Shown piece after piece: positions 20,511 through 31,985 of a stretch of DNA of 64,000 nucleotides. Position numbers and translations under genes: made by a program. The notes beneath the pieces were generated by a model. The model made no database searches and was not told where the DNA came from. It saw only the letters and a program-made list of their open reading frames with translations. Position 1 is the stretch's first letter. Each line of letters begins with the position of its first letter. Origin of the DNA: Volutella citrinella (lineage: Eukaryota > Ascomycota > Sordariomycetes > Hypocreales > Nectriaceae); the NCBI GenBank assembly GCA_034401135.1, contig JAWZSP010000004.1:62001-126000 (forward strand). Direction: 5' to 3'.

Positions 20511-22283
20511 TTAGGCGCGGACGCTCTCTCCATCGCTGGACGTGGAGTCGTCCTCTTTGGCCAGGGTCTGCTTGTCGTTGAGCTTGAGGTCGCGCATCAA
20601 GATGGAGAAGACAATGAGAGGAATGCAAAGGCAGATTCCAGTGATGGTGAGCAGCTTCTGGACCTCCTGGTAAGAGTGCACGATGGCGTCACGTTCAGGG
20701 GTCCCGACGGGGTAAAGCGCAGGCTGGGAGAGAGGGTCCCCGTAGGTGACGGCGGCCAGGGTCTCGTTGATGCCGGCAAGGTTCCTCTGGAGGGCGCCGG
20801 GCAGAACCTGGCCCCAGATGGCACCAGACACACTGTTGCCGAGGGCGGAGCCAATCTGGTAAGTAGCCAGGTACAGACCGGTCATGATGGCGAGGTGCTC
20901 GTGCTTGACCCAGGCCTGGAGCGAGGCCTGGGCAGGGTAGGGGAACATGCCGCCGGCGATGCCCAGGACAATCTGGCCTCCGATTATGCCAGACCGGTCG
21001 GCGCCTCCGGGGTTGCCACGGAAGCGAATGAGGATGCCAAAGGCGACGAGGAACAAGCAGGTGCCGAAGACGATGAAGTACTTGAGGCGGCGGACCTTGT
21101 AGACGACGAGGCCGAGGGCAGTGCCGGTCAAGACACTGCTGAAAGAGTACAGAGAGGCAATGCGGAGGGCGGCCTTGATGCTGAAGTTGAAGGCAACGAT
21201 GAGAACAGTATAGAGGAAGTCACCCTGCAGAGTCCAGGCAAAGTTGAGGAAGAGGGCGATACCCATGGGGGCCCAGATGGCGCGGTCCTTCATGAGGGCG
21301 AAGGGGACGAGAGGGTGAGGTGCGCGGAGCTCCCAGAGGACAAAGGCGGGGATACATAGGAAGCCGACGACAAGGGGAGCAATGACGTGGGCCGTCTTCC
21401 ACTGAGTGCTGGTGCCTCCAGCAATGGTTAGGGGAACGAGGATGAGGGCGAAGACGGCAATGACGAGGATGATGCCGACGACGTCGAGCAGCCAGAAGAG
21501 GCGGGCGGCGAGGGCGGTGAAGCCGAGCTGCTGGAAGGGGGAGCTGTAGTTGTCGAGCTTGCCCATCTTCTTTGCGCGGCGACCGACGACGAGCAGGCTG
21601 ACGATGAGGGGCATGGCGCAGACGGTGTAGATGATGCACCACATGCCGATGCCCCAGCGCCAGGTGGTGGCCTTGAGGACGGCCTCGGCGACGTCTCCGC
21701 TGACCCAGGTGTTGATGAGGAAGGGCAGGGCGGGGATGTAGCTGAAGAAGAGGCGGGCGCGGGTCGAGGTGATGTCTGCAACGATGACCTCAACGAGGAA
21801 GATGATCATGGTGTAGCCGATCTGGTAGAGGACAGCGCCGCCACAGAAGCTGGAGACGCCAGTGGAGGTGGCCTCGACGATGGTGCCAATGATGTAGAAG
21901 AAGACGGACAGGCAGATGAGCTCAACGCGGCCAAAGACATCGGCAATCTTGGCCGAGGTGGGCTGGGCGGCAGCGGCGATGACGGCGCGCAGGGTGTTGA
22001 CGGTGGACAGCAGCGAGTGCTTGTTGAACGAGGCCGTGGCCTCTGGTTGATACGAGTAGCGCAGGGTGCCATCGAGGCCGTAGGCGTAGGCGACAAGGAA
22101 GACGCCGATGAAGATGAAGATGCGGTCCGTCGTGGTGATGACGGACGCGATGGCCCTGATGCGCGCGACGCCAGGCGACTGGATGTCGCGGACGGCATCG
22201 GCCGCCGACTTGGTCGGGTCGGCGAGCTGGTCAGCGATGGCAGGCTGGCCGCCCATCTCCTTGGTCTCTACCTCCTTGGACAT
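20511..22283 (-). CDS. Siderophore-iron transporter, MFS (ARN/SIT/Mir family)
   Basis: A single exon of 590 aa. Translation starts at the ATG at 22283 (CACCATGTCC context, [12 protein letters not shown]); the frame five codons upstream has no ATG. It has about 14 helices, the number typical of siderophore transporters. Family landmarks follow: [23 protein letters not shown] (the characteristic [11 protein letters not shown] motif of helix 1), [30 protein letters not shown], and [46 protein letters not shown]. It would import ferric siderophores across the plasma membrane; the siderophore is not predictable. Two perfect SreA-type GATA sites lie 144 and 349 nt upstream of the ATG, fitting iron-repressed transcription. 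No siderophore synthetase is in the window. Confidence 0.92.
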   Translation of the reverse strand: MSKEVETKEMGGQPAIADQLADPTKSAADAVRDIQSPGVARIRAIASVITTTDRIFIFIGVFLVAYAYGLDGTLRYSYQPEATASFNKHSLLSTVNTLRAVIAAAAQPTSAKIADVFGRVELICLSVFFYIIGTIVEATSTGVSSFCGGAVLYQIGYTMIIFLVEVIVADITSTRARLFFSYIPALPFLINTWVSGDVAEAVLKATTWRWGIGMWCIIYTVCAMPLIVSLLVVGRRAKKMGKLDNYSSPFQQLGFTALAARLFWLLDVVGIILVIAVFALILVPLTIAGGTSTQWKTAHVIAPLVVGFLCIPAFVLWELRAPHPLVPFALMKDRAIWAPMGIALFLNFAWTLQGDFLYTVLIVAFNFSIKAALRIASLYSFSSVLTGTALGLVVYKVRRLKYFIVFGTCLFLVAFGILIRFRGNPGGADRSGIIGGQIVLGIAGGMFPYPAQASLQAWVKHEHLAIMTGLYLATYQIGSALGNSVSGAIWGQVLPGALQRNLAGINETLAAVTYGDPLSQPALYPVGTPERDAIVHSYQEVQKLLTITGICLCIPLIVFSILMRDLKLNDKQTLAKEDDSTSSDGESVRA

Positions 22284-22426
22284 GGTGTGCTGGTACAAGT
22301 GCGAGGCGATGCTGATGCCAGATCTGATTCGGGAGAAAAGGGTGTTCTGCGAAGAGCCAGACCGGGGAGGGAGGATGTAATGTAATATAGCGACAGCTGG
22401 GTGGGTAATGGTCCACCGGCAGATGG

Positions 22427-22435
22427 ATCAGATAA
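22427..22435 (+). promoter_or_regulatory. SreA/SRE-type GATA site ATCAGATAA
   Basis: Perfect match to ATCWGATAA, the site of the iron-responsive GATA repressor SreA, 144 nt upstream of the siderophore transporter start. Confidence 0.7.
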
Positions 22436-22631
22436 CAGCGGGCCGGGCGACAGACGAGAGGCCACGGGAGAAGAGAAAACCCTTCATCAGCCTTGCAGCC
22501 CTTGCAGCGCTGATGAAGGTTGCTGTATACGGGCATCCGAATGCATGGACCGCCATGTGCCGGCCTCCACCCCCCCTTCCACGGCGGGCCTGGTCTGGTT
22601 GGCGATGGACTTCCCTGTCGTAATCAGATGG

Positions 22632-22640
22632 ATCAGATAA
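22632..22640 (+). promoter_or_regulatory. SreA/SRE-type GATA site ATCAGATAA
   Basis: Second perfect ATCWGATAA, 349 nt upstream of the transporter start and 205 nt from the first site. It is immediately preceded by a half-site like ATCAGATGG. Confidence 0.7.
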
Positions 22641-24171
22641 AATCGACTCCATCAGCAGACCTTGGCTTCGGCCGGCGTCCGTCCAAGCGACCACCGGCAA
22701 TCAACGTCGAGCTTTGGCACGGAGCTAGAGCATCGGGCTACCCGAGCAAGGCTAGGATGGACCATGGCCAGGATGGCCACTGTCGAGGTAACTGGCCGAG
22801 CTCGGGCAGAGTGCGGTGCATGATTCGCTGCAGCGCATATCACCTTGGGCCGGGGTGTGGCGCCGGCACCAAAAAGTCAATCGATCGCTGCTTACTCGGG
22901 GGCGCGCTCGCTGGCTGCAAAAAGTCAAATGGGCCGGTGGCGATGATCAGTGAGTGCCCTCTTTGGCAAGGCCTTGTTCGCCGGCAGCTGACAGAGCAGA
23001 GTGTCCTGGCCAAATGAAATATTTCACACGCCTAGGGGACGACTGTTAGACACAGAGGATCGCACTTGCCTCCTTGCCTCGTGTTTGACGCAACGATCGG
23101 CAGGTATGGACCCACGCCTCAATCGGGCAGGGATCGCCGTCCAGTATTCCCCAGGTCCCTGCAACAGCCGAAAGACCGCAGCAGCACGGATTCAGATGCC
23201 TGCACCGGCCCCCTGTTGGCCAACGAAAGCTTCAGTGGGGATGGCGATCACAGCAGAGCTTGACGCCAGGGTGCAGGAGGCCGCCTCACTCTCCAGTCTG
23301 TATCTGGCCACCCTCCCAGGACGAGAGACTGCCTCGGGCCTTAGGAATCATCCATCCATTCTGTTTTTTGTACGAACAAACTGCATCAGGCTATCCCCTG
23401 TGCCAGCCAAGGATCAAATAAGCTGGAGCCACCGAAAAATGCGCAAGGAGGTGCTGGGTTAGGGAAGGAAGGCGGTGTCCTGACTCCTCCGTCAGCTCAA
23501 TACCACGGTTACCACCGCCGTGGCCCGTCGGCCGAGCTGATCAGACGTGGCTCCGAATCAAGCTTACTTTCGACTACCAGCCAGCCAAACAATGCACCGA
23601 CTACTACGTAAAAGAAAGCCAATGGGCCCCGGCAACAGGCAAGTCATGGCGCGTAGTATTCCCTTCCATGGGCCCATCGGCCATCAAGATGCGGGCCCGT
23701 TCCCTTGTGGGCCCGTTCCATCCCAGCTTAAACTGCTGCCTGGAACTGCAAGAATTTTTGAGGGCATTCGCGATCCACCCCACAAGGCCAGCGTTCGTGC
23801 CAAGCATGACACGACTCCAGGGATGAGGAACACCCGGTGACAGCATGATCCAACACCAGTCCTCGCCTCCCAGCCTGCAACTGCGATGAGAGCCGGGGCT
23901 CTGGTTCATCGCGATCCAATGGGTCAGCGGTTCGTTTCCCACGCCGCGGTGGAGCCGCTAGCTGATCACCGTCGGGGGCAAAAGCTGCACAATGTGCACA
24001 TGTCTCGGCTCCATGGCCTGCAAGGGTGCAGCCAACTGTAATTGTCGAGGAGGAGGAGAAAAGGTGGCGGCGGGTCGAAGGAATGCCTGGCAGACACGGC
24101 TATCCTGCATCAGAGCTCTGTCTAATTATTAGTGTCTGCTCTGCATCCAGGTGATGCCAGGTGCCTGCTGA

Positions 24172-24180
24172 TTATCAGAT
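24172..24180 (-). promoter_or_regulatory. SreA/SRE-type GATA site (distal, minus strand)
   Basis: ATCTGATAA on the minus strand, about 1.9 kb upstream of the transporter start. It pairs with another perfect site 78 bp further on. Confidence 0.5.
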
Positions 24181-24249
24181 GGACCGGCGGAAACTCAAAA
24201 CACAAACGGGATCCTTCCCGCCTCCCTGTGTTAGTATGTCGGCCTTGTC

Positions 24250-24258
24250 TTATCAGAT
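24250..24258 (-). promoter_or_regulatory. SreA/SRE-type GATA site (distal, minus strand)
   Basis: ATCTGATAA on the minus strand, about 2.0 kb upstream of the siderophore transporter. Fourth and last perfect ATCWGATAA seen in the window. Confidence 0.5.
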
Positions 24259-27200
24259 GCGACGGGCTGATGGCCAAACGGTGCCCGTCTTGTCCGCCAT
24301 GCTCAATCAACTTTTATCGCACTTGTCGCATCGCCCATCAACAGCTTCAAGATCAGCGTGGACCCTTGTTAATCTTGGTCCCTGGGTGTGTTCACTCTGC
24401 TATCAGCACAAGGTGATGCCACGCAGAGCAGAAGCACACATGCCCTTCCGTGGCATGTTCCCTTCCATGGGCCACCACTGCCATGCACGATGTAACCTAC
24501 CATGTGCCTGCTGGGGCAGTTGCAAAGTGCCATCCGCATCGGCTAGTCCGTGAACCCCCACCTTGGATTCTGTGGAGCTGCCGTCAATTCTGCATTGGAT
24601 CAGGACGAGCATCGGGCCAAGAGGCCAAGCGCGGCTCGAGTCGAATAAGTCAAGCTACGTGGGGCACCGAGGCACTGGTTGGTGTTGCCGCCACTGACGA
24701 CGTTTTCCTTCTACTTTTTGCCTCTGGCGGGACCAGGGGCTAGACGCGTACCCAAACTTCAACGAGGCAAAGAGGTCGACGAGGTGTAGATTCAGGCCTG
24801 CATGAGTAAAAGACAACGCATGCAGAGAGGGGGAGTCGGTTCCTGAAGCGAGTCTCAACTGTCAGGCCGCTCCCTCTCCACATGCTGGTCCCGGCAGCCG
24901 TGATGTGATGCCCTGCGTTGGTATCCCGCAGTTTGGCAGGACGTAAATTACCGCCTGGGAAATACTCTGCTGCCAGCCGATAGAATCCCGCTCGGCTCAG
25001 AATGGCAAATAATCACGCGACCTAAACGCCTCGTCGGAGCATTACTTCAGGAATGGGCAAACCTTGGCTCGCCACCCATTCCATTGTCGCAATCCTCCTC
25101 CCATCAAGTCCCATCGCATTCGGCCGAGTGGACATCATCCTTGGCCACCTCACCCCGGCATTTCCGGAAATTCCCAGCAAAGTGGTCCAGCTCGTGGTGG
25201 AGAGCCAAGCCGGCATTGGTGAGAAAATGGCATCTCGCTCCGAAAGGGAAAATAACCAACTGCCCGATGAGGACCCGCACACGGCCTGCCAGACCCTCGG
25301 TGCAGATCCGGCTTGCAGTATCCAGCCCGCTAATCTGGTTCTAGGTCCCGTCCGGTGGTGCCATGACAAATGCCAACGTGGGATGCCGTCTCCTCTCGGC
25401 CGTACTGCTCTTGGCCTTTGAGTTCCCAGCTCCATCCAATCGGAGTGCACACAAGTTGAGCCTCTCGCCAAATAATATCCGTGTGGGCTGATGAAGACAA
25501 GAGCATGCAACGATTATATGAGGGCCCATTGCGTAGTCGAGGTAGACGCCATGTGTCTGGGTTGGGTCTCGTGGTGGCACCTGCTCTGGGACACTCGACT
25601 GGAACATTCAACGATTCTTCAATTTTCAAGGGGCATCCCACGACACCTCGCTATTGCATCATATTACCACAGGGCATCAATTTCAAGTCGAACTATAGAA
25701 AATTTACGATGTGACAGAGCTCAATACTTGATGTGGAATATAGCAAGAGGCCGCATTGATCCTCATCCATGGAACCCTTCAACTTGACATGACAAACCTC
25801 TCCTCTCACCATCCCACAGTCACTATAATATATAATGGTGGCACCAGCTCTAATTCAGTTATAAGAGGGAAACTGAAGGACAAATATTCAAGATGCATTC
25901 ATAATGCGGACGTGCCAGCAACGCATCGATTTCTAAATGAAGATGTCGAATGACTCTGTGACAGTAGCTGTAGCTATGGATCAGCTCTTGACGAAACCGT
26001 GTTACAGATATGATGCTGGACTTTTCTTTGTCTACAAATTACTATCCAAAGGCAATACTATTGGCTAGCAACTAACCACTTGGTGTTTGTTTCCTGTCAC
26101 TCCGTCGGCCATGATAGATGACTACGTTTCTGTTCTATCAACCCTGAAGACGTATATCTATAATCACTTCCGCAAAGTCTTAGTCTGTCAGTAATCTCTG
26201 GCCATTCAAAATCTACTCAAATCACACCTGCCGCATACAGACTATGTACTGTTCTTGACTCGTAACCATATGGCACACCCCGCATCAGAAAGGGAAAAGC
26301 ATCCTCCATTCTGCATCCATCCCGCCGATATCTCGCGTAGTACAGATTCACAAGGACTGATGGCCCATTTGCCGTGTCTAGATTAGGTTTCCTGCATAGT
26401 CGCACAAGCATGCATCGACAGGATGACAGCATTCAACCCACCTCCCACCACCAAGCCGAACTTTGCTGGCCAAGCCGACGCCTCTATTTCACAGCTCCCA
26501 TTACGCAACCTGGCAGTTTTTTTAGTTTTTTTTTGGCATGTTGTGGAATTCCATGATGCCATTCAAGGGGAAGCTATTCGACAAGAGGGCCGGAGGCAGG
26601 CCTGCAATGTATTCGTATTGCCAAGGGCATTTTGTCAAACAGTACCGGCATATCGGTACGACTGTGGTACACTTTGTGTCGGGCTTCACAGGGTGCACCA
26701 TATGCCCGTGTTGTGTGGAGCTGAACCAAAACCCGGCATCTCGTATCAGCAAGCTGGGAATTAATCTACCAGAGTGGACATTGCCCACTTTCTCGCCCGG
26801 TTTTTGCGCTACTTATGACGGTGGGACTCACGCGAGCCTCAAGTGCTTAAGCTAGAGACTGGGCTTCGGAGATCAAATTTGTAAGTAGGGGCGGAGAGTT
26901 TTGTCTGGGCGCTTCCATCGCTTCCAGTCGTGATGCAGACCACGTCGATCGGACCAGATGGCCACGGGTTGTCAACTGCGGCGCCAGCTTTGTGGGCAGG
27001 TAGATATATTCCCATTCTCATGTATACAATAATCCCTTTTCTTGTTTCCTTTGAGCTTGCTTACTCCCTCCCCAGTCATGCCCATGCGAACGGTCCCGGA
27101 CTAATCGAGACCAAGGTCCGTCCCAGCTTCAGTTTTGCATGCAGGGTCCGTAGACGGGCAGTCAGTGAACTAAAGAGCTAAGGTGAAGCCGTCAAGGCGC

Positions 27201-28075
27201 CTCGGAGCAAACATTATGCGAATGAATGGGCGCCCTCGCCATGGCCTGAATTGACGACTGCAGCAGCAGCTTGTGCTGCCTTGTTAATGGCCGCCCGATG
27301 GACGAGCTGACGGAGGGCACGCCAGGTTCACTTCCGATGGGTAATTAAAATACCCGTCGGCTTCTATACGGGAATTCTGTCGATTCAATGATTATTTGAG
27401 CCAGTTCCATCCCGGCATCCTGGGAGCATTGTGAGACCTGCAGCCGACGGACTATGCAGTGAGATGGAGTGCAACGAGCGACGGACCTGCTGCTCTGCGA
27501 CGCGAATAGCATGCAATAAGCCCGGACATACTTCAATTTGGCCCACAGCATACGCGGTATGTCGTGACGGAACATGCTGAGGCTTGGCGGTCAAATAAAT
27601 ACGAGCCCACGTCCGGCGTGGCGCGTCGCATTCATGCTGCCAATGTAACCAGCTGCGATTCTCTCCGCAACGATAACGAGCCTCTGAGAGACTGCAAATA
27701 GCGACACCCGCATCTGTCCCGCACCTCGATGCTATTATCGTGGGGGATCGGGGCGGCGGCGCCTTTGGTCAATATCGAGGGAGCACTATGCAGGCGCATT
27801 GAGCTCGGGCTGCTCCAACCCATGGCGAGCATCTTTTTACGGTCGGGAAATATCATTGACGGCGCCGATGATCTTCACTCCGGGAATGCGGTCTACATGG
27901 CGTGCCCTGCCTCGGCGAGGAAACATCCATCTCATATTGGCTTGGCGCAGTGCATCGACGCATCCTACGACGCATCCTGACCATGCAGCTTGCGATTGTC
28001 TTCCGGGGCACAGCTGATCTTGATGCAATGGGCATTCCGAATTGCTTGGATAGAGGTTCTCCTGACTTGGGATGT

Positions 28076-28082
28076 TATATAT
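28076..28082 (+). promoter_or_regulatory. TATA box of the chitin deacetylase gene
   Basis: TATATAT about 140 nt upstream of the ATG at 28219, within a TTATATATGC context. Confidence 0.5.
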
Positions 28083-28218
28083 GCAGCCCAGTCCCTCCCA
28101 CCTCTGCTGTGTCGAGGGTGTGGTGTCTTCTAGGTATCGTCAACCATTCTGTGCAGGCTGTCACGTTCGTTTCTTCATTCCCCAGCCCGTCGGTCCTTCT
28201 TTTTGCTCCCTTTCAGCC

Positions 28219-29768
28219 ATGAAGGTACTCTTCGCTGCTGCGTTGGCCAGCTTGGCTAGCAGCACAATCGCCTACCAAGATGATGCTCGATTTGATCGTC
28301 GAGGTGCCATTCCAGTCGACACGTCTCTCCACACCAAGCGACAGACCACCAAGGGCAGATGTGGCACAGGCTTTGGCACGGTCTGCACGGGAAATGACTG
28401 CTGTTCGAGTGCAGGGTGAGTTCGTTTGTCATTACAGCAGCTCAACAGTGCGCTAATGCCATGGCAGATGGTGTGGTCGAGGCTACCTCAACTGCTCGGC
28501 CCCGTCGTGCCAGATCGAGTACGGACCTGGATGCGACGCCAACGTCCGTCCCACCGGGCCCGAGACCAAGGACGTGGCCCGTCCCAAGGTCGGAAGCATT
28601 CCCTATGGCGAGGGCATCTACCGGTGCAAGCGCAACGGTGACATTGCCTTGACCTACGACGACGGGCCGTACGAGTACACGGCGGATCTTCTCGACATCC
28701 TCAAGGTACGCAGTCCGCGTCTCGCCACGTCTCGCACCCCTAGTCGTCACCGTTTCTAACTCTGCCCGTCACAGGAGTACGATGCCAAGGCCACCTTCTT
28801 CGTGACGGGGCGTAATCTGGGCAAGGGGGCCATCAACGACCCGTCGACGCCGTGGCCGGCCCTCATCAGACGCATGGTCGACGAGGGCCACCAGGTCGCC
28901 AGCCACACGTGGTCGCACCAGCGACTGACAAATCTAAGCAAGTCCAAGTTCTGGAGCCAAATGACATACCTCGAGGTCGCCCTGGCCGACATGCTGGGCT
29001 ACTTCCCGACGTACATGCGGCCGCCATACTCGGCCAGCAACTCGACGACGGACGCCTGGCTGGGCGAGCTGGGCTACCACGTCACCTACTTCAACCTCGA
29101 CACCGAGGGCTACCTGCGCAACAGCGTCAACGCGATCCAGGGGTCCAAGGACATCTGGGACGACGCCGTCGAGGGCGCGTCGCCGGGATCCACCAAGTGG
29201 CTGCACATTGAGCACGACCCGGAGTACCAGACCGTGTACAACCTGACGGGCCACATGCTCGCGTCCATGGCCGCCAACGGCTTCCGCGCCGTCACCGTCG
29301 GCACGTGTCTCGACGACCCCAAGGCCAACTGGTACCGCCGGGTCGACGGCGACGGCAGCCCGGGGTCCGACGGCCCCACACGCCGGGCCACGGCGCCGGG
29401 AGCAAGCGGCACGTTTCCGCCGTCCAAGAACGGGCGCTGCGGAACCAGCCACGGCGAGACGACGTGCAATTCTGGCTTCAGTGGCGACGGCGACACATGC
29501 TGCTCCAAGGCCGGCTGGTGCGGCTCGACGCGCGACCACTGCGGCGCGGGCTGCCAGCCGCTGTTCGGCACCTGCGACGGCGTCAACGAGCCGGGCGACG
29601 ACCTGCCACCCAGCGCAGATGGTCGCTGCGGGCCTAAACAAGGGGGGGCAGACGTGCGCAGATGAGCCCGGGTCGACGTGCTGCACCAAGGCTGGCTGGT
29701 GTGGTTCGACGACGGACCACTGCTCCAAGAGCAAGGGCTGTCAGCGGGGATACGACACATGTGAGTGA
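28219..29768 (+). CDS. Secreted chitin deacetylase with CBM18 modules, frameshifted in the last CBM18
   Basis: Exons 28219-28415, 28468-28705 and 28775-29665 give 441 aa as read, ending at a premature TGA. The order is: signal peptide (MKVLFAAALASLASSTIA), a KR-containing propeptide-like stretch, CBM18 number 1 (about 46-85, GRCGTGFGTVCTGNDCCSSAGWCG), NodB deacetylase domain (about 105-330), a linker, CBM18 number 2 (RCGTSHGETTCNSG..CCSKAGWCGSTRDHC), and the start of CBM18 number 3. Deacetylase motifs are complete: TYDDGP (Asp130/Asp131), HTWSH (His179/His183), RPPYS, and LHIEHD. At a G7 run (29642-29648) the frame shifts. In the next frame, the rest of CBM18 number 3 (CADEPGSTCCTKAGWCGSTT..) continues to a stop at 29766-29768, so one G appears extra. 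Role by family: deacetylation of cell-wall chitin, modifying chitin recognition. Either a real truncation or a sequencing error. Confidence 0.9.
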
Positions 29769-31283
29769 GTGGATGTGTGTGTGTGGGTAGTCTGGGAGAT
29801 CAGCGTGAGGCAGCGAGGGTTTCACTCTAGTGCGGGTTTCTTCCTTGTTCTTCTCTTTCTTTCTGCTTCTTCTGCTGTCAGACTGACGGCATCCCGTGTA
29901 CGCGTAATAATAATACGAGCAGGCATGCTCGACCGCCTCCGCGCTCTCCATGCTAGCTCCTTGTGGAACAACTCCAAAGCCAAATGTGCAGCCAGACAGG
30001 CAGGTAAGCCTACAGCTGAATGCCAATACGGAGAGGCAAAAGTCAATTCCTCTTGGCTGCTCTGTTACGCAATCCCAGCTGGAGTGAGCGAGGCATTTGC
30101 TGCGTCCCATGCAATCTCAGTCAAAAACAGCGGCGAAATAGCCATCTCTATTAATCTCTGATGTTGAGAGCATACATACATAGAGCTTCCATCGCAGTGC
30201 TGTCTTCAGGGATCTGCTACCATCAAGCATGCAAGATTGCAACACCTCGATCATAGCATGGTGAGGAACTCACGCAGTATATCAGCATCACAATGCCACC
30301 ACTACAACGTTGACCAGCATTGTTCCCCAGACAGCAAAAGGTTGGGGCACATCGGCAAGCTCCGCCAACTCAACAGGATAAATGTCGCAGCACAATCCAA
30401 GGTGAAAGAAAGAAAGAAAAAAGGCCAGCGGGCGGAAACTTTGATGGCAATTGGGCCATTCTCTATGCCCATTGGGGCGAGTTGTGGCTGAATGATGGAC
30501 GGTTGATCCCTCTGCCAGGGACGGGCCTTTGCGTTCTCTTGCGCATTGCATCCGAGTACCGGTCTGTGAAACGGGAGCATCCAAATCCCATCAATTGGAC
30601 GAGGTCTGGAGATTTGGTATGGATTCGTGCATGTTGCCCCCTCCCCCGCCTTTTTCCAGAGACCAGGTCCGAAGACCGGTGCCGGGTTCCCCTCCAGTGT
30701 TGTAATGCTGGGCTTTACAGACAGTGATGTCACTAATGTGGTAGCATCCAAGGCAGTTATTTGAGTTTCGGAACAGCACGCGCGTCATGACGCTAAACCT
30801 CCGCAATCCTCGTCCTCCACCTCATTCTCCGCCTCGTTCTTGGCCTCCCTCAGCAACCCGTCATGGCACATCGGCTTACGGCACGGCTCTCTTCCCAGAG
30901 GCCTGGGCCGCCCACACCAAAAGTCTGTTTGCACAAAAGGTCGCCGGCTTTGGGCAAGCGTCGGCGACAGCGGCCCCTCCCACCCAGTGACTGCGCGCCG
31001 TCCGATAGGGTGAGGCGGCTGAGACATGCAGCTCCGCTCTGGCGTTGACTTGCATTCCGGGAGCTGCTTGAAGCTTTTGCACGTTCCCCGAGCATGCTTT
31101 CAGCTGGGTTCTGGATCGCCCGCCGGGGGGGGCAGAATGGACCGGCTGGGGTGATATAAAGACGACAGCCGTCGCCGCCGGGACCGTCCATGTCCAATCT
31201 TTCGCCGCATACACTTGTTTCATCCATTGAAAGAAAGACTGTCAGATACTGAATCCCTTCTCGACCTGACTACACTCTTCACA
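29769..31283. other. Intergenic region between two cell-surface genes
   Basis: About 1.5 kb with only short, patternless frames. A TATA box for the downstream gene sits at 31155-31160. Confidence 0.5.
31155..31160 (+). promoter_or_regulatory. TATA box of the polyglycine GPI protein gene
   Basis: TATAAA 124 nt upstream of the ATG at 31284, in a GATATAAAG context. Confidence 0.55.
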
Positions 31284-31985
31284 ATGCAGTCCAAGATGCT
31301 CATCGCCTCGTCGGCCCTGGCCTCGGTGGCCTCGGCCCTGTCGGGCGGCGACTTCATGGCGCACCAGGAGATGAAGCGCAACATCCTGCAGGCCCGACAG
31401 ACCGTCGAGGCCACGGGGACGGCCGGCGGGGGAGCCGACGCACTGGCGTCGTGCGGGACGGGCCTCCTGTCCATCTACAGCTCGCTGCCGACGCCGCCGC
31501 CCAAGATCCTGTCGGACGCGGAGAAGAACCCGCAGACCAACTACTGCAACTTCAAGACGCCGGCCAGCCTCAGCAGCGAGTACTCCAGCTACAGCTCCGA
31601 GGTGGTCTCGTGGTACTCCAAGAACGAGGCCGCCATCACCGAGGCCCTGTCCAAGTGCCCCATCCTCAGCCAGTATGCCACCATGGTGCCCATCTGCCCG
31701 ACTCACTTGACCGAGACCAACGCGCCTCTTGTCACGCCGCCGTCCAACAACACCATGACGGGGGCTCCGACGACTCCTACTGGCGGCGGTGGCGGCGGCG
31801 GCGGAGGTGGAGGTGGTGGTGGAGGCGGCACCGGCGGAGGTGGTGGTACTGGTGGTGGTGCTACCGGCACAGCAGGCGGAGGCGGAGGCACTTCACCAAG
31901 CGGCACGCCCAGCGACGCCTCCAGCCTCACTGGCCTGGGATATGCCGCTGCTGCCATCGCGGCCGTTGCCGTCTTCCTCATGTAA
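31284..31985 (+). CDS. Secreted GPI-type surface protein with polyglycine stalk
   Basis: A single exon of 233 aa; the ATG at 31284 (ACAATGC context). A signal peptide (MQSKMLIASSALASVASALS) precedes a conserved-looking alpha-helical region of about 120 residues with Cys at CGTG, YCNF, KCPI and PICP positions. Then comes a Thr/Pro/Asn linker, a run of 16 consecutive glycines and further Gly/Thr repeats, and a C-terminal small-residue omega-site region ending in a hydrophobic tail (GYAAAAIAAVAVFLM). This is a classic GPI-anchor layout. The globular part resembles the family often named infection structure specific protein in Sordariomycetes (DUF7735-like), but that is from memory of the pattern only. 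Function unknown; likely cell-wall or plasma-membrane surface. Confidence 0.85.
   Translation: MQSKMLIASSALASVASALSGGDFMAHQEMKRNILQARQTVEATGTAGGGADALASCGTGLLSIYSSLPTPPPKILSDAEKNPQTNYCNFKTPASLSSEYSSYSSEVVSWYSKNEAAITEALSKCPILSQYATMVPICPTHLTETNAPLVTPPSNNTMTGAPTTPTGGGGGGGGGGGGGGGGTGGGGGTGGGATGTAGGGGGTSPSGTPSDASSLTGLGYAAAAIAAVAVFLM
31788..31905 (+). repeat. GGN trinucleotide repeat encoding polyglycine
   Basis: In-frame GGN array with mixed GGC/GGT/GGA codons inside the GPI protein gene. It is prone to length variation but codon-mixed, which suggests selection for glycine rather than pure slippage. Confidence 0.8.

Larger units (their letters stand above)
22284..28218. other. Six-kilobase gene-free region upstream of the siderophore transporter
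   Basis: No reading frame in this 5.9-kb stretch shows a domain, signal peptide or spliceable continuation that I could support. It lies between the divergent siderophore transporter (minus) and chitin deacetylase (plus). It contains four SreA-type GATA sites (22427, 22632, 24172, 24250) and a TATA element near the right end. The 25.6-26.2 kb part is AT-richer. An unrecognised non-coding transcript or small intron-rich gene is possible. Confidence 0.5.

Noticed and set aside
20481..21359. 292-codon plus-strand frame within the siderophore transporter
   Set aside because: Antisense shadow with Glu/Gly/Asp-rich repetitive content; the minus strand has the complete MFS protein.
31788..31905. 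GGN array as a CRISPR-like or regulatory repeat
   Set aside because: It is in frame and encodes the polyglycine stalk of a GPI-type protein; a coding explanation is sufficient.
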